This document shows, one piece after another, positions 1 to 7,038 of a stretch of 19,279 nt of DNA. Each line of letters starts with the position of its first letter. Position 1 is the stretch's first letter. Origin of the DNA: Phyllobacteriaceae bacterium (lineage in GTDB: Bacteria; Pseudomonadota; Alphaproteobacteria; Rhizobiales; Rhizobiaceae); NCBI GenBank assembly GCA_024645155.1, contig JAHEGF010000030.1, forward strand, positions 1-19,279, in the 5' to 3' direction. A program made the translations under genes and the position numbers. The notes beneath the pieces are model-generated. The model did not search any database, was not told the DNA's origin, and worked only from the letters and a program-made list of their open reading frames with translations.

Positions 1-693
1 CAGCAATTTGCCGCGCTGTAACCAGCTTGTCGGTTCGACGTCGTAGGGCGGCGCCGCATCGGGATCGATCAGGCACATGATGAGAATGAGGATTGCATAA
101 AAGCAGGCAAGCATCAGGCCTGGTACGACGCCCGCGATCAGCAGCTTGCCAACATCCAGATTGGCAAGCGTTGCCAGCAGGACGGCCAATGCCGAAGGCG
201 GGACCAGCATCGCTAGGCCGCCGGTTCCAAGTATTGGTCCGATGGACATGTGTTTCTTGTAGCCGCGCTTTTGCATTTCCGGCACCATCAGTGATCCGAG
301 CAACGCCGTGGATCCCATCGACGATCCGGACAAGGTGGCAAACGCCGTTCCTCCGGCAACGGTTACAAAAGACAGGCGTCCGGGAATTTTGCCCATCAGC
401 TTGTCAACGGCACTGAACATGCGTGTCGCCAATCCGGTGTAGAAGAATATCTCTCCCATCAGGAGAAACATCGGAACGGGCATCAGGTTGAATGTCGTAA
501 CCGTGGGGATGGCATTGCTCGAAAGTTGACCGATACCGCGTGCCATCTGGGTCATCAGGTCACCACTGCCGCCCATGAAGTAGACTGCACCAATCATGTT
601 TGCCGCAAGAAAGGCCAGCGCCACAGGCACGCCGATAAACATGAAAAACAGGACGAGGCTGAGCAGAAAGGCTAGCGCGAAATACCATTCCAT
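1..693 (-). CDS. dctM: TRAP transporter large permease, DctM family (partial, C-terminus outside window)
   Basis: This is the 4TM-12TM large membrane subunit of a tripartite ATP-independent periplasmic transporter, which moves its substrate across the inner membrane using an ion gradient. The reading frame is open from an ATG at 693 to the left edge, 231 codons, so only about the first half of a normal ~430-residue DctM is present. The N-terminus MEWYFALAFLLSLVLFF is a membrane helix. Family signatures follow: a PVPMFLLMGEIFFYTGLA segment, FATLSGSSMGSTALLGSLMVPEM, and GLAMLVPPSALAVLLA, matching the usual SGSS/ADT and PPS motifs. It is third in a minus-strand set after dctP and dctQ, 36 nt downstream of the dctQ stop. 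A GGGG stretch about 8 nt before the ATG may serve as ribosome binding site. Family assignment is firm; the substrate is unknown. Confidence 0.93.
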   Translation of the reverse strand, partial: MEWYFALAFLLSLVLFFMFIGVPVALAFLAANMIGAVYFMGGSGDLMTQMARGIGQLSSNAIPTVTTFNLMPVPMFLLMGEIFFYTGLATRMFSAVDKLMGKIPGRLSFVTVAGGTAFATLSGSSMGSTALLGSLMVPEMQKRGYKKHMSIGPILGTGGLAMLVPPSALAVLLATLANLDVGKLLIAGVVPGLMLACFYAILILIMCLIDPDAAPPYDVEPTSWLQRGKLL

Positions 694-729
694 TGTCAGC
701 GGCCCCAATCTGGCAAAAACAGAATGAGC

Positions 730-1227
730 CTATCCCTCATGGACGCCTGCCTTGCCGGAATGTAGCGTTTCAGGGCCAAAGACAAAGCGGGTAAACTGCA
801 CTGCCATCAGGAAAAAACAGATCGGCATCGAACCAAGCAGCAGCCACTTCGGCATGTCTATGGACCGCATGTCCGCATCACCGAAACGGTAGGCTTTCAG
901 TGTTGCCTGGAGCGTGTACCAGACAAGAACGGCACAGATGATGACGCAAACGAAAGAAACAAAACGCGAAAAAAGTGGTGCAACATTGGGTGGCAGCGCA
1001 GCGGTGAACATCTCGATGAATACGTGGCCCTTTAGCCGTGCGAGCCATGGGGCGCCGGCCATTACGATGTAGAGCAGGCCGTATTCGGTAAATGTGAATA
1101 TGTGGGAAGAGCCGGAAAACCCTAACGACCTTGCTGAAGCCTGAAACACAATGGCAAACATGATGACCACAAGGTATGAGCCTGCGAAGATCGCGAGAAG
1201 ATCGCAAAGCCTGTCAATCCAGCGCAT
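730..1227 (-). CDS. dctQ: TRAP transporter small permease, DctQ family
   Basis: A 165-residue four-helix membrane protein that pairs with DctM in a TRAP transporter. Hydrophobic segments are seen near residues 8-28, 48-65, 88-108 and 131-150. The order dctP-dctQ-dctM, the length and the typical ITFTEYGLLYIVMAGAPWLARLKGHVFIEMF-like region (charged turn, then the conserved aromatic/Gly-rich stretch) support the family. The start ATG at 1227 is preceded by GGGAGG with proper spacing. It lies 69 nt after the dctP stop, and that gap holds a strong hairpin (1251-1272). Substrate is not predictable from this subunit. Confidence 0.92.
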   Translation of the reverse strand: MRWIDRLCDLLAIFAGSYLVVIMFAIVFQASARSLGFSGSSHIFTFTEYGLLYIVMAGAPWLARLKGHVFIEMFTAALPPNVAPLFSRFVSFVCVIICAVLVWYTLQATLKAYRFGDADMRSIDMPKWLLLGSMPICFFLMAVQFTRFVFGPETLHSGKAGVHEG

Positions 1228-1250
1228 CAGTTCTGCCTCCCGATACAGAG

Positions 1251-1272
1251 CCGGGCGGTTGGTTCCGCCCGG
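1251..1272 (-). other. Intercistronic hairpin between dctP and dctQ
   Basis: A perfect 8-bp stem CCGGGCGG / CCGCCCGG encloses a 6-nt loop in the gap between the dctP stop and the dctQ start. There is no T-run after it on the minus strand, so it is not a classical intrinsic terminator. A structure like this just after a binding-protein gene commonly stabilises the upstream mRNA 3' end and makes binding protein more abundant than permease. That role is inferred; the structure itself is plain in the sequence. Confidence 0.7.
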
Positions 1273-1296
1273 TCCTGCATACCGTGATACGGCGAT

Positions 1297-2316
1297 TTAC
1301 TCGTTATAATAAAGTTTGCGCAGTTTGTCGTAGGTTGTTGTGTCCCCCATTTCCGTTAGCCGTCCTTTCATCCGGTTCCAGGCGGCGTCATCGGCCATCG
1401 ACAAATATTTTGCCGACGCTTCATCAGACATTTTCACGAATTCCATGCCGCGTTTCTGCAGTTCGGCCGCATCAGCAGCAATATCCTTCTGGCGGTCGTT
1501 GTAGGATTTTTCTTCCCACTCGATAATCACGTCGGAAATCAGTTTGCGTGACTCGTCGGAAAGGGCATTCCATGAGTCGAGGTTGAATATCACCCCGAGG
1601 TCGGTGTTGTAGAATTCGGGATCAATCCGGTATTTGAGGAACTTGTCCCATTTCAGGTCCATCAACCCGATGGACGTCCAGGCAGCTGCATCGACAACGC
1701 CCTTTTCCAGCGCCGCATAGACTTCGGTCGCCGGCATCGATGCCGTGGTAGCTTTCAGCGCCTCGAAGAAAGCATGGTAGATCGGGTTGTCGCGTAGCTT
1801 GACGCCGGTAAGGTCGATCACTCCGTCAGCATCGAAATTAAATGGCTTGTTGTTGTAGATGTGAAACTTGACACCACCATCTATCCATCCCAGATGTTTG
1901 ATATTGTACCTATTTTGATGAGCCTCATCCATCAGCGCAGCGCCACCGTTGGCACGCGCCTCCATCGGTGTCACGCGGGCTGCGACCATGGCGTCGATCT
2001 CAGGAACCTGAGCGCCATAAAAACTTCCCGGAGTGTGAACCATGTCTACCACACCGTCGCGTACGGCCTGCGGTTGCTGAAACATGCCGATGGCTTCCGG
2101 CCCGCCGCGAACAGTTATTTCGACCACACCCTTGCCACGCTCATTGATGTCATCGACCATCGCCAGAAATGTCTTTGTATAGACCAGGAATGGCGGAAAG
2201 GCGTGGACCGCCGTGATCTTGTCAACGGCGAATGCCGATGTAGACGAGAGCAGAACCGCCATGAACGCGCCTGCACCCAAACCCCGGATTACTGTGTCTT
2301 TTAAGTTTGTCACCAT
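1297..2316 (-). CDS. dctP: TRAP transporter periplasmic substrate-binding protein, DctP family
   Basis: Periplasmic solute receptor of the minus-strand TRAP system, 339 residues, the usual DctP length. Residues 1-30 form a signal peptide (basic start, hydrophobic core, SAFA cleavage before VDK). Family hallmarks include the LTGVKLRDNP segment with Arg175, the position where DctP proteins bind the substrate carboxylate, and a following MPATEVYAALEKGVVDAA motif. The C-terminus has the long helical region typical of the family. A good ribosome binding site (GGGAGG, 6 nt) precedes ATG 2316. It is transcribed with dctQ and dctM; the EthD-like gene lies 174 nt upstream on the same strand. The Arg suggests an anionic substrate, probably an organic acid; its identity is not visible. 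Confidence 0.93.
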   Translation of the reverse strand: MVTNLKDTVIRGLGAGAFMAVLLSSTSAFAVDKITAVHAFPPFLVYTKTFLAMVDDINERGKGVVEITVRGGPEAIGMFQQPQAVRDGVVDMVHTPGSFYGAQVPEIDAMVAARVTPMEARANGGAALMDEAHQNRYNIKHLGWIDGGVKFHIYNNKPFNFDADGVIDLTGVKLRDNPIYHAFFEALKATTASMPATEVYAALEKGVVDAAAWTSIGLMDLKWDKFLKYRIDPEFYNTDLGVIFNLDSWNALSDESRKLISDVIIEWEEKSYNDRQKDIAADAAELQKRGMEFVKMSDEASAKYLSMADDAAWNRMKGRLTEMGDTTTYDKLRKLYYNE

Positions 2317-2490
2317 AGTTCCTCCCTTGATTGCCGGATTTGAAAGATCCGCTTTTTTCTGATTTCGGCCGGCGGCTGTTCTCCGGCAGAATCTCGATTA
2401 TCGGGCACCAGATTTGCTGGCTGGATTATTCAGACTAACAACACATCGGGAAGCTGTCATTAGTTGGGTTTCAAATATTTTAACTACAAA
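2317..2490 (-). promoter_or_regulatory. Intergenic region upstream of minus-strand TRAP genes
   Basis: This 174-nt AT-rich gap separates the EthD-like gene from dctP, both on the minus strand. Its length suggests a promoter for dctP of its own, but I could not pick a convincing -35/-10 pair. GAATCTCGAT at 2389-2398 matches 8 of 10 positions of the GlpR half-site consensus as I remember it (WATKYTCGWW), too weak to call as an operator. No small gene was seen. Confidence 0.3.
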
Positions 2491-3189
2491 CTAAATCAGA
2501 CGCGTACGCTGCATCGCGTGGTGCGTAGAGTATCCGAAAGCCGGAAAATTTCGAGAATCCGCCTTCAACTGAGGCATGATCTCGGATTGCAGCGCATTGT
2601 TGAGCGTGTCCAGATCATCGAATACTACCTCATTGCCAAATCTCACTTCGCTGACCGGCAAGTCTGTCCCGCGCAAGATATCAGCGCCGCAGTCAATGTA
2701 ACAAAGCACATTGCGGATGCCGGGGAACCTTGCGAGAAGTGGTGGATGATTGGCAGTATAGAAATCGACAAATGCATTTTCGTCGGGAATAGGACCAAAA
2801 TAACGGACGACAAATGAAAGCGGCGCTGTTCTTTCAACAGTGCGCCCGGTAGTCGCGATCGGGGTCTGGAAACTTTCGAACAGGCCAAAACTGACCGACA
2901 TCTGTTGAACGGCCACTGAGGCCTCGCCGGTAAGGAGATCCTTGAACCCGGATTTCCGGACCAGCCTGGCAATAGTGGTGATATCGTCGGTGATAACCTC
3001 GATCATTGCAGCCGGACCCGGCCCATCATCGAAAAGCGCAGATTTTCCGACTGCCGGCCGATAGTGCTCGACCCGCAGGCCTTTCGACATCGTACCAAGT
3101 TTGGCCTGTACTGGTCCTGCCAGCCATTCCTGCAAATCGCCGTCATTTCCGTGATCGCCGTCAAATGTAACAAACAGGCTGTAGCTCAT
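2491..3189 (-). CDS. EthD-domain-like protein with two ferredoxin-like (dimeric alpha+beta barrel) halves
   Basis: A 232-residue cytoplasmic protein of unknown reaction. The C-terminal half (about residues 120-230) has the EthD pattern: a beta strand (LSFVVRYFG), then FVDFYTANHPPLLARFPG with the conserved His-Pro and Pro-Gly, then a second strand NVLCYIDC. The N-terminal half (about 1-100) also reads as strand, helix, strand (YSLFVTF at the start, AAMIEVITDD later), so it is likely a fused pair of related folds. I start at ATG 3189 (MSYSLFV), which opens directly on a strand and has AAAGG 9 nt upstream; an ATG six codons earlier has no ribosome binding site. It is divergent from the octopine-dehydrogenase-like gene and upstream of the TRAP genes, so it probably serves the same pathway. 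EthD relatives include decarboxylases, monooxygenase partners and isomerases, so function stays open. Confidence 0.75.
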   Translation of the reverse strand: MSYSLFVTFDGDHGNDGDLQEWLAGPVQAKLGTMSKGLRVEHYRPAVGKSALFDDGPGPAAMIEVITDDITTIARLVRKSGFKDLLTGEASVAVQQMSVSFGLFESFQTPIATTGRTVERTAPLSFVVRYFGPIPDENAFVDFYTANHPPLLARFPGIRNVLCYIDCGADILRGTDLPVSEVRFGNEVVFDDLDTLNNALQSEIMPQLKADSRNFPAFGYSTHHAMQRTRLI

Positions 3190-3343
3190 CCGAAAAGGCC
3201 TTTGCATTGAAAATAGGGATCACCGTGCCCCGCCAACGCTTTCTGGTAAAGACCGGAAGTCCGGCAGATGCCATTCTTTATTGACATTGTTTGCCGCTTC
3301 ACTCCACCCTTTGCATATCCAACGAGTTTCAGCGGGGCAGAGC
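3190..3343. promoter_or_regulatory. Divergent intergenic region with a palindrome
   Basis: This 154-nt gap must carry the promoters of the EthD-like gene (minus) and the dehydrogenase pair (plus). It contains the inverted repeat CCGGAAGTCCGG at 3253-3264, a possible operator centred between the two starts. TTGACA occurs at 3281-3286, but no acceptable -10 box follows at 16-19 nt. Assignment as a control region rests mainly on the gene layout. Confidence 0.35.
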
Positions 3344-4435
3344 ATGGAGATTTCAGTTCTTGGAGGCGGGAACGGTTCTCACGCAGCCGCAGCTGACCTG
3401 ACTGCCAATGGTCATAATGTCAGGTTCTGGCGCCGCAACTCCGAAGCTGTTTCGCGTTTATGCGCGTCGGACAATTCTCTTGCTCTGAAGGATGCCTCAG
3501 GTTCCAGGCAGGTAAGGATCGCGGTCGTGACCGATGACATCGGCAAAGCGGTTACGGGCGCGCCGCTGATAGTCTGTCCGGCACCGGCAACGGCCCAGGC
3601 TGATATCGCTAAGGCACTTGCACCACATCTTGCAGACGGACAGGTCATATTTCTTCCGCCTGGAACCTTTGGTAGCTACTTGATGGCCAAAATCATCCGC
3701 GATGCCGGCAACACCGCGGATATTACCTGCGCTGAAGCGGGCACCTTGCCCTACCTGGCGCGAATGCACGGACCAGGCGAGGTGGCGGTCACCACCCGCG
3801 CTACACGTCTGCCGGTCGGCATTTTTCCGCTGAAAAACAGGCACCAGGCGCTGGACGTGATCCGGGCGGCCTATCCCGCCGTGGAAGACGCAGGCAACGG
3901 ACTTTCGGGAGCACTGATGAACGCCGGGCCGATTATTCATCCGCCGTTGATCACGATGAACGCCGGGCCAATTGAGCATTTCGAACACTGGGACATTCAC
4001 AATGAGGGCACTCAGCCCGCGGTCAGGCGCGTAACCGACCGGCTCGACGCTGAACGCATTGCGGTGCGCGAAGCTCTTGGCTACGGCCCGCCGCACTTTC
4101 CGCTTGCCGACCATTATAACGCTGAGGGCGAAGAATGGATGTACGGCAATTTGGCTCACGAAAAGCTTACCGATTCCGGCGATTGGCGTGAAAATCTGGT
4201 CCTGACCGAGCACCGCTACATGCGCGAGGACGTCGCCATGGGCCTCGCATTTCTGGTATCGGTTGCCGATTGGGCCGGAGTTCCGGCACCGACCGCAACC
4301 GGGTTGCTGGCGGTCTGTTCCGCAATTTGCAGCGACGATTTCCGTAAATCCGGACGCACGCTCGAAAACCTTGGACTGGCCGGCTTTTCAATCAGCGAAA
4401 TGCACAGCCTTCTCCAGACAGGATTGGCGCTATGA
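3344..4435 (+). CDS. NAD(P)-dependent octopine/nopaline dehydrogenase family protein
   Basis: A 363-residue cytoplasmic oxidoreductase. Residues 1-30 hold the Rossmann start, VLGGGNGSHAAAADL, with the GGGNG loop characteristic of octopine/nopaline/vitopine dehydrogenases. The C-terminal domain begins near residue 195 with GPIIHPPLITMNAG, where His199 is at the position of the family's catalytic histidine, and continues through the family-typical GYGPPHFPLADHY and EHRYMREDVAMGLAF helices. Known members join or split an amino acid and a 2-oxo acid, but many bacterial members have no known substrate. I start at ATG 3344, which opens on the first Rossmann strand; a TTG 21 codons upstream would add an unlikely leader. 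Its last 4 nt overlap the next dehydrogenase gene, so the two are co-translated. Family is secure; the substrate is not. Confidence 0.88.
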   Translation: MEISVLGGGNGSHAAAADLTANGHNVRFWRRNSEAVSRLCASDNSLALKDASGSRQVRIAVVTDDIGKAVTGAPLIVCPAPATAQADIAKALAPHLADGQVIFLPPGTFGSYLMAKIIRDAGNTADITCAEAGTLPYLARMHGPGEVAVTTRATRLPVGIFPLKNRHQALDVIRAAYPAVEDAGNGLSGALMNAGPIIHPPLITMNAGPIEHFEHWDIHNEGTQPAVRRVTDRLDAERIAVREALGYGPPHFPLADHYNAEGEEWMYGNLAHEKLTDSGDWRENLVLTEHRYMREDVAMGLAFLVSVADWAGVPAPTATGLLAVCSAICSDDFRKSGRTLENLGLAGFSISEMHSLLQTGLAL

Positions 4436-5409
4436 GTGGACAAACCATTGCCGCGGTCGGCGCCGGCCGCATGGGGCGCGGAATTGCAGTTACGTTTGCC
4501 ATGGCCGGGCACACGGTCCACATCATCGACCTGAAACAGCGCCCACAATCTGAACAGGAAGCGCTCCGAATAGCCTCATTGGGCGAAATTCGTTCGACCT
4601 TAGCCATGCTGGCGGACATCGGCATGTTTGATCCTGCTGAGTGTAATGCGATGGTGCAAAACATCCGTTTCTCCGGCCGGAACGAGTGCACCGCGGCGCT
4701 CGCCAAATCGGATATTCTGTTTGAGGCAGTGCCGGAAACGCTAGAAGCAAAGACCGAAGCTTTGCAGATCATTTCCAGACAGGCGGACCAGCACGCGATT
4801 ATTGCCTCGACTACGTCGACAATCCTGTCCGACGAACTCCAACCTCTGGTCACCGGCGCCGGGCGTTTCTTGAATGCGCATTGGCTTAATCCTGCATTCC
4901 TGGTGCCGCTCGTGGAATTGTCACCGGGAAGTGAAACGGCACCGGAAACCACCGGGACAATGAAGACTGTGCTAGAATCGATCGGCAAGGTTCCTGTCGT
5001 GTGCAAGCCGAGCCCCGGATACATAGTGCCGCGCATCCAGATGCTGGCGATGAATGAAGCGGCTCGTATGGTCGAAGAGGGTGTTGCTTCGGTCGACGAT
5101 ATCGACAAGGCCACAAAGTACGGATTTGGATTCCGTTTCGCCATTTTGGGGATGCTTGAATTCATTGACTGGGGCGGCGGGGATATTCTTTTCCATGCCA
5201 GCAATTATATGACGGGCGCGACTGGCGATGAGCGGTATTCCGCTCCCGGGATTATCAAGTCCAACATGGCGGAAGGGAAGATCGGGCTCAGCACCAAAAA
5301 GGGTTTTCTCGACTACGATTCGATGGATGTCCCCGCCTATCAGCGTGACCGGCTGGCGGCGATGGTGGCGATGTTGCGGCATCTCGACCTGCTGCCGAAA
5401 CGAACCTGA
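4432..5409 (+). CDS. 3-hydroxyacyl-CoA dehydrogenase-like NAD-dependent oxidoreductase, atypical active site
   Basis: A 325-residue protein with an N-terminal Rossmann domain (AVGAGRMGRGIAVTFAMAGH, then Asp at the end of strand 2) and a C-terminal HAD helical domain. Relatives oxidise 3-hydroxyacyl-CoAs or, as in lambda-crystallin/L-gulonate dehydrogenase, free hydroxy acids. Ser129, His150 and Glu162 match human HAD Ser137, His158 and Glu170 in both identity and spacing. The position of catalytic Asn208 is Pro200 here (GYIVPRIQ where most members have an N). After that comes a distinct KYGFGFRFAILGMLEFIDWGG segment. Its start overlaps the preceding dehydrogenase stop (ATGA). Absence of thiolase, hydratase or CoA-ligase neighbours argues against ordinary beta-oxidation; a free hydroxy acid substrate is more likely. 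Confidence 0.87.
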   Translation: MSGQTIAAVGAGRMGRGIAVTFAMAGHTVHIIDLKQRPQSEQEALRIASLGEIRSTLAMLADIGMFDPAECNAMVQNIRFSGRNECTAALAKSDILFEAVPETLEAKTEALQIISRQADQHAIIASTTSTILSDELQPLVTGAGRFLNAHWLNPAFLVPLVELSPGSETAPETTGTMKTVLESIGKVPVVCKPSPGYIVPRIQMLAMNEAARMVEEGVASVDDIDKATKYGFGFRFAILGMLEFIDWGGGDILFHASNYMTGATGDERYSAPGIIKSNMAEGKIGLSTKKGFLDYDSMDVPAYQRDRLAAMVAMLRHLDLLPKRT

Positions 5410-5545
5410 AAGCGCACCAAACAGGGACGGATTTCCCTTGCTGCGTTCTTTCATGCATTTCGAAATAGCAGAATTTCCTTCCCATTTTCGTTTTTGGCAT
5501 TAAAAAGAAAATGATGTTCGATTTTTTGCAACACCCTTCAGAGCC
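5410..5545 (+). promoter_or_regulatory. Leader of the DeoR gene with three TTCG-centred boxes
   Basis: The gap before the regulator holds ATTTCGAAAT (5457-5466, perfect palindrome), CATTTTCGTT (5483-5492) and GATGTTCGAT (5513-5522). Their CG centres are 28 and 30 bp apart, about three helical turns each. The last two match 9 of 10 positions of the E. coli GlpR half-site WATKYTCGWW as I recall it. This is where an autoregulating DeoR protein would bind. A weak AGGGA/TCCCT hairpin at 5423-5438 could end the dehydrogenase transcript but has no clean T-run. Confidence 0.5.
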
Positions 5546-6352
5546 ATGAATGCCACCCTGAATGCCCGGCAAATAGCCATTCTCAACCAGATACGGCAGG
5601 AAGGCCGGGTATTTGTCGACAAGCTCGCGGACGCATTCGCTGCAACACCACAAACCATCAGGCGCGATCTGCAAATCCTTGCCGATACCGGGGAAGTCAT
5701 GCGCTTTCACGGCGGTGCCTCATTATTGGCCGGTGTCGAGTATACCGGCTTCGATGTGCGCAAGAACATTGCCGCAGAGCAAAAGGAGGAGATCGGAAGG
5801 GCAGTGGCCGGTGGCATTCCCAACAACACCGTCATCATGATCAATGCCGGAACAACAACGGCGGCGGTTGCAAGGGCCTTGAAAAACCATGCCGGCATGA
5901 AAATAGTTACTGATAATGTCAATGTAGCCAATGATTTACGTGTATTTCCCGGTGTCGACGTAATTGTGCCAGGTGGCACTGTCAGGCGCTCGGACGGAGC
6001 GATATTGAGCGAGTCGGCGGTCGAGTTCATACGCCAGTTCAGGGCGGATATCGCAGTAATTGGAGCCGCCGCGATAGACCGGGAAGGGTCGTTGCTAGAT
6101 TTCGATTTGCGCGAGGTTCATGTGGCGCGGGCAATGATGGAAAACTCCAAATACATCATACTGGCGGCCGACAGTTCGAAATTTGCCGCCTCGGCGCCGG
6201 TTTGCATCGGCCATCTCTCCAAAGTCGACATGTTTGTCACCGACAGGTGTACCAGTGATCCGGTCAGGCAGCAGTGTCAGAAACTCGGGGTGGAACTGGT
6301 AGAAACATCCAAAACCAACAATAAAATGCGGCAAGGCATTAAAATCGCTTGA
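5546..6352 (+). CDS. DeoR/GlpR-family transcriptional regulator
   Basis: A 268-residue repressor-type protein. Residues 6-57 form the winged helix-turn-helix (recognition helix around TPQTIRRDLQIL, then the GEVMRFHGGA wing that defines DeoR proteins). The effector domain begins with INAGTTTAAVARAL at 99-112, the sugar-phosphate-binding loop of the DeoRC fold, and continues with TDNVNVANDL and DLREVHVARAMMENS. Such proteins usually release DNA when they bind a phosphorylated sugar intermediate. GlpR-like half-sites lie on both sides of the gene, so it probably controls itself and the TRAP/sugar operon that follows; E. coli CsqR (YihW), which controls sulfoquinovose genes, is also a DeoR protein. 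ATG 5546 has only a weak CAGAG upstream, consistent with low expression. Confidence 0.93.
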   Translation: MNATLNARQIAILNQIRQEGRVFVDKLADAFAATPQTIRRDLQILADTGEVMRFHGGASLLAGVEYTGFDVRKNIAAEQKEEIGRAVAGGIPNNTVIMINAGTTTAAVARALKNHAGMKIVTDNVNVANDLRVFPGVDVIVPGGTVRRSDGAILSESAVEFIRQFRADIAVIGAAAIDREGSLLDFDLREVHVARAMMENSKYIILAADSSKFAASAPVCIGHLSKVDMFVTDRCTSDPVRQQCQKLGVELVETSKTNNKMRQGIKIA

Positions 6353-6387
6353 CTCCTATTTTCGTTTAGGAAAACATTCGAACATAA
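6349..6387 (+). promoter_or_regulatory. Candidate promoter/operator of the second TRAP operon
   Basis: TATTTTCGTT at 6357-6366 matches all ten positions of the remembered GlpR half-site WATKYTCGWW, and ATTTTCGTTT here repeats exactly a 10-mer from upstream of the regulator (5484-5493). TTCGAA, a palindrome, lies 16 bp further on (6377-6382). TTGACT at 6349-6354 is a near-consensus -35 box, and the half-site would sit in the promoter spacer, a common repressor position; the -10 is poor. It lies between the regulator stop and the TRAP small permease. Confidence 0.5.
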
Positions 6388-6438
6388 CGCGCGATAGAAC
6401 GCGCATGAGATGACCAATGCCGCGTAGCCGGGAGGAAC

Positions 6439-7038
6439 ATGGTCGACGCTCTGACAAAACTGCTGACTTGGCTGATATCGGTGAACAACTGGGTTCTTCG
6501 GATCGGCAAGACCGTAGCCTGGGTCGTGCTGGTCGTCATGGTCATTGTTATCCTGCTGCAGGTATTTTTCCGCTACGTATTGAATAGCGCCCTGTCATGG
6601 CCGGATGAAGCAGCACGGTTCATGATGTTGTGGATGACTTGTCTGATCGCTCCGCTGGCTTACAGGCACGGCGGATTTGTTGCGATCGAGATGGTGCCAC
6701 AGGCGCTGCCCCGGTCGATTGCCGGGCCGCTGATGCTGGCCATATGGGTCATATCCCTCATCGTGTTGCTGGTTGCCGCCTATTTCGGGTGGGGACACAC
6801 GATGGGTTTTGGCGGAAATTTCGATTCGTCATCGCTGAAAATCCCACTGGACCTGATCGGGTTTGAATCGATGCGGGTCAAACTGCGATACATGTATGGC
6901 TCCCTGCTAGTCGGCATGTGGCTGCTGATTTCGGTCAATATCGAACTCATGCTGAGAATGATCATAACCATGATCCGGCCTGACGCGGAGCTTCCTTCCA
7001 CGAAAGACCCTGCAGTCTCAATGACGGGATTCGACTGA
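6439..7038 (+). CDS. dctQ: TRAP transporter small permease, DctQ family (second system)
   Basis: A 199-residue four-helix membrane protein, with hydrophobic stretches near residues 25-47, 60-75, 92-115 and 145-172. The ALSWPDEAARFMMLWMTCLIAPLAYRHGGFVAIEM region is the standard DctQ core (aromatic-Asp-Glu motif followed by a His-containing loop). It is slightly long for the family because of a polar C-terminal tail. The ATG at 6439 has an excellent GGGAGGAA site 5-6 nt upstream. Its TGA overlaps the next gene's ATG by one base. It is first in the operon that runs on into the sugar genes and follows the regulator by 86 nt. Confidence 0.93.
   Translation: MVDALTKLLTWLISVNNWVLRIGKTVAWVVLVVMVIVILLQVFFRYVLNSALSWPDEAARFMMLWMTCLIAPLAYRHGGFVAIEMVPQALPRSIAGPLMLAIWVISLIVLLVAAYFGWGHTMGFGGNFDSSSLKIPLDLIGFESMRVKLRYMYGSLLVGMWLLISVNIELMLRMIITMIRPDAELPSTKDPAVSMTGFD

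Noticed and set aside
2335..2351. CGGAT/ATCCG hairpin followed by a T-run on the plus strand
   Set aside because: Terminator-like, but no plus-strand gene ends there and on the minus strand the T-run is on the wrong side; a 5-bp stem is easily chance.
3281..3286. TTGACA as -35 box for the opine-type dehydrogenase
   Set aside because: No acceptable -10 hexamer at 16-19 nt; the first AT-rich candidate is about 26 nt away.
3497..4213. Long minus-strand open frame of 238 codons
   Set aside because: Lies wholly opposite the well-supported dehydrogenase gene and reads as a low-complexity Arg/Gly/His-rich shadow without family motifs.
4392..5204. Long minus-strand open frame of 270 codons
   Set aside because: Opposite the HAD-like gene; Ser/Ala/Pro-rich composition typical of an antisense shadow.
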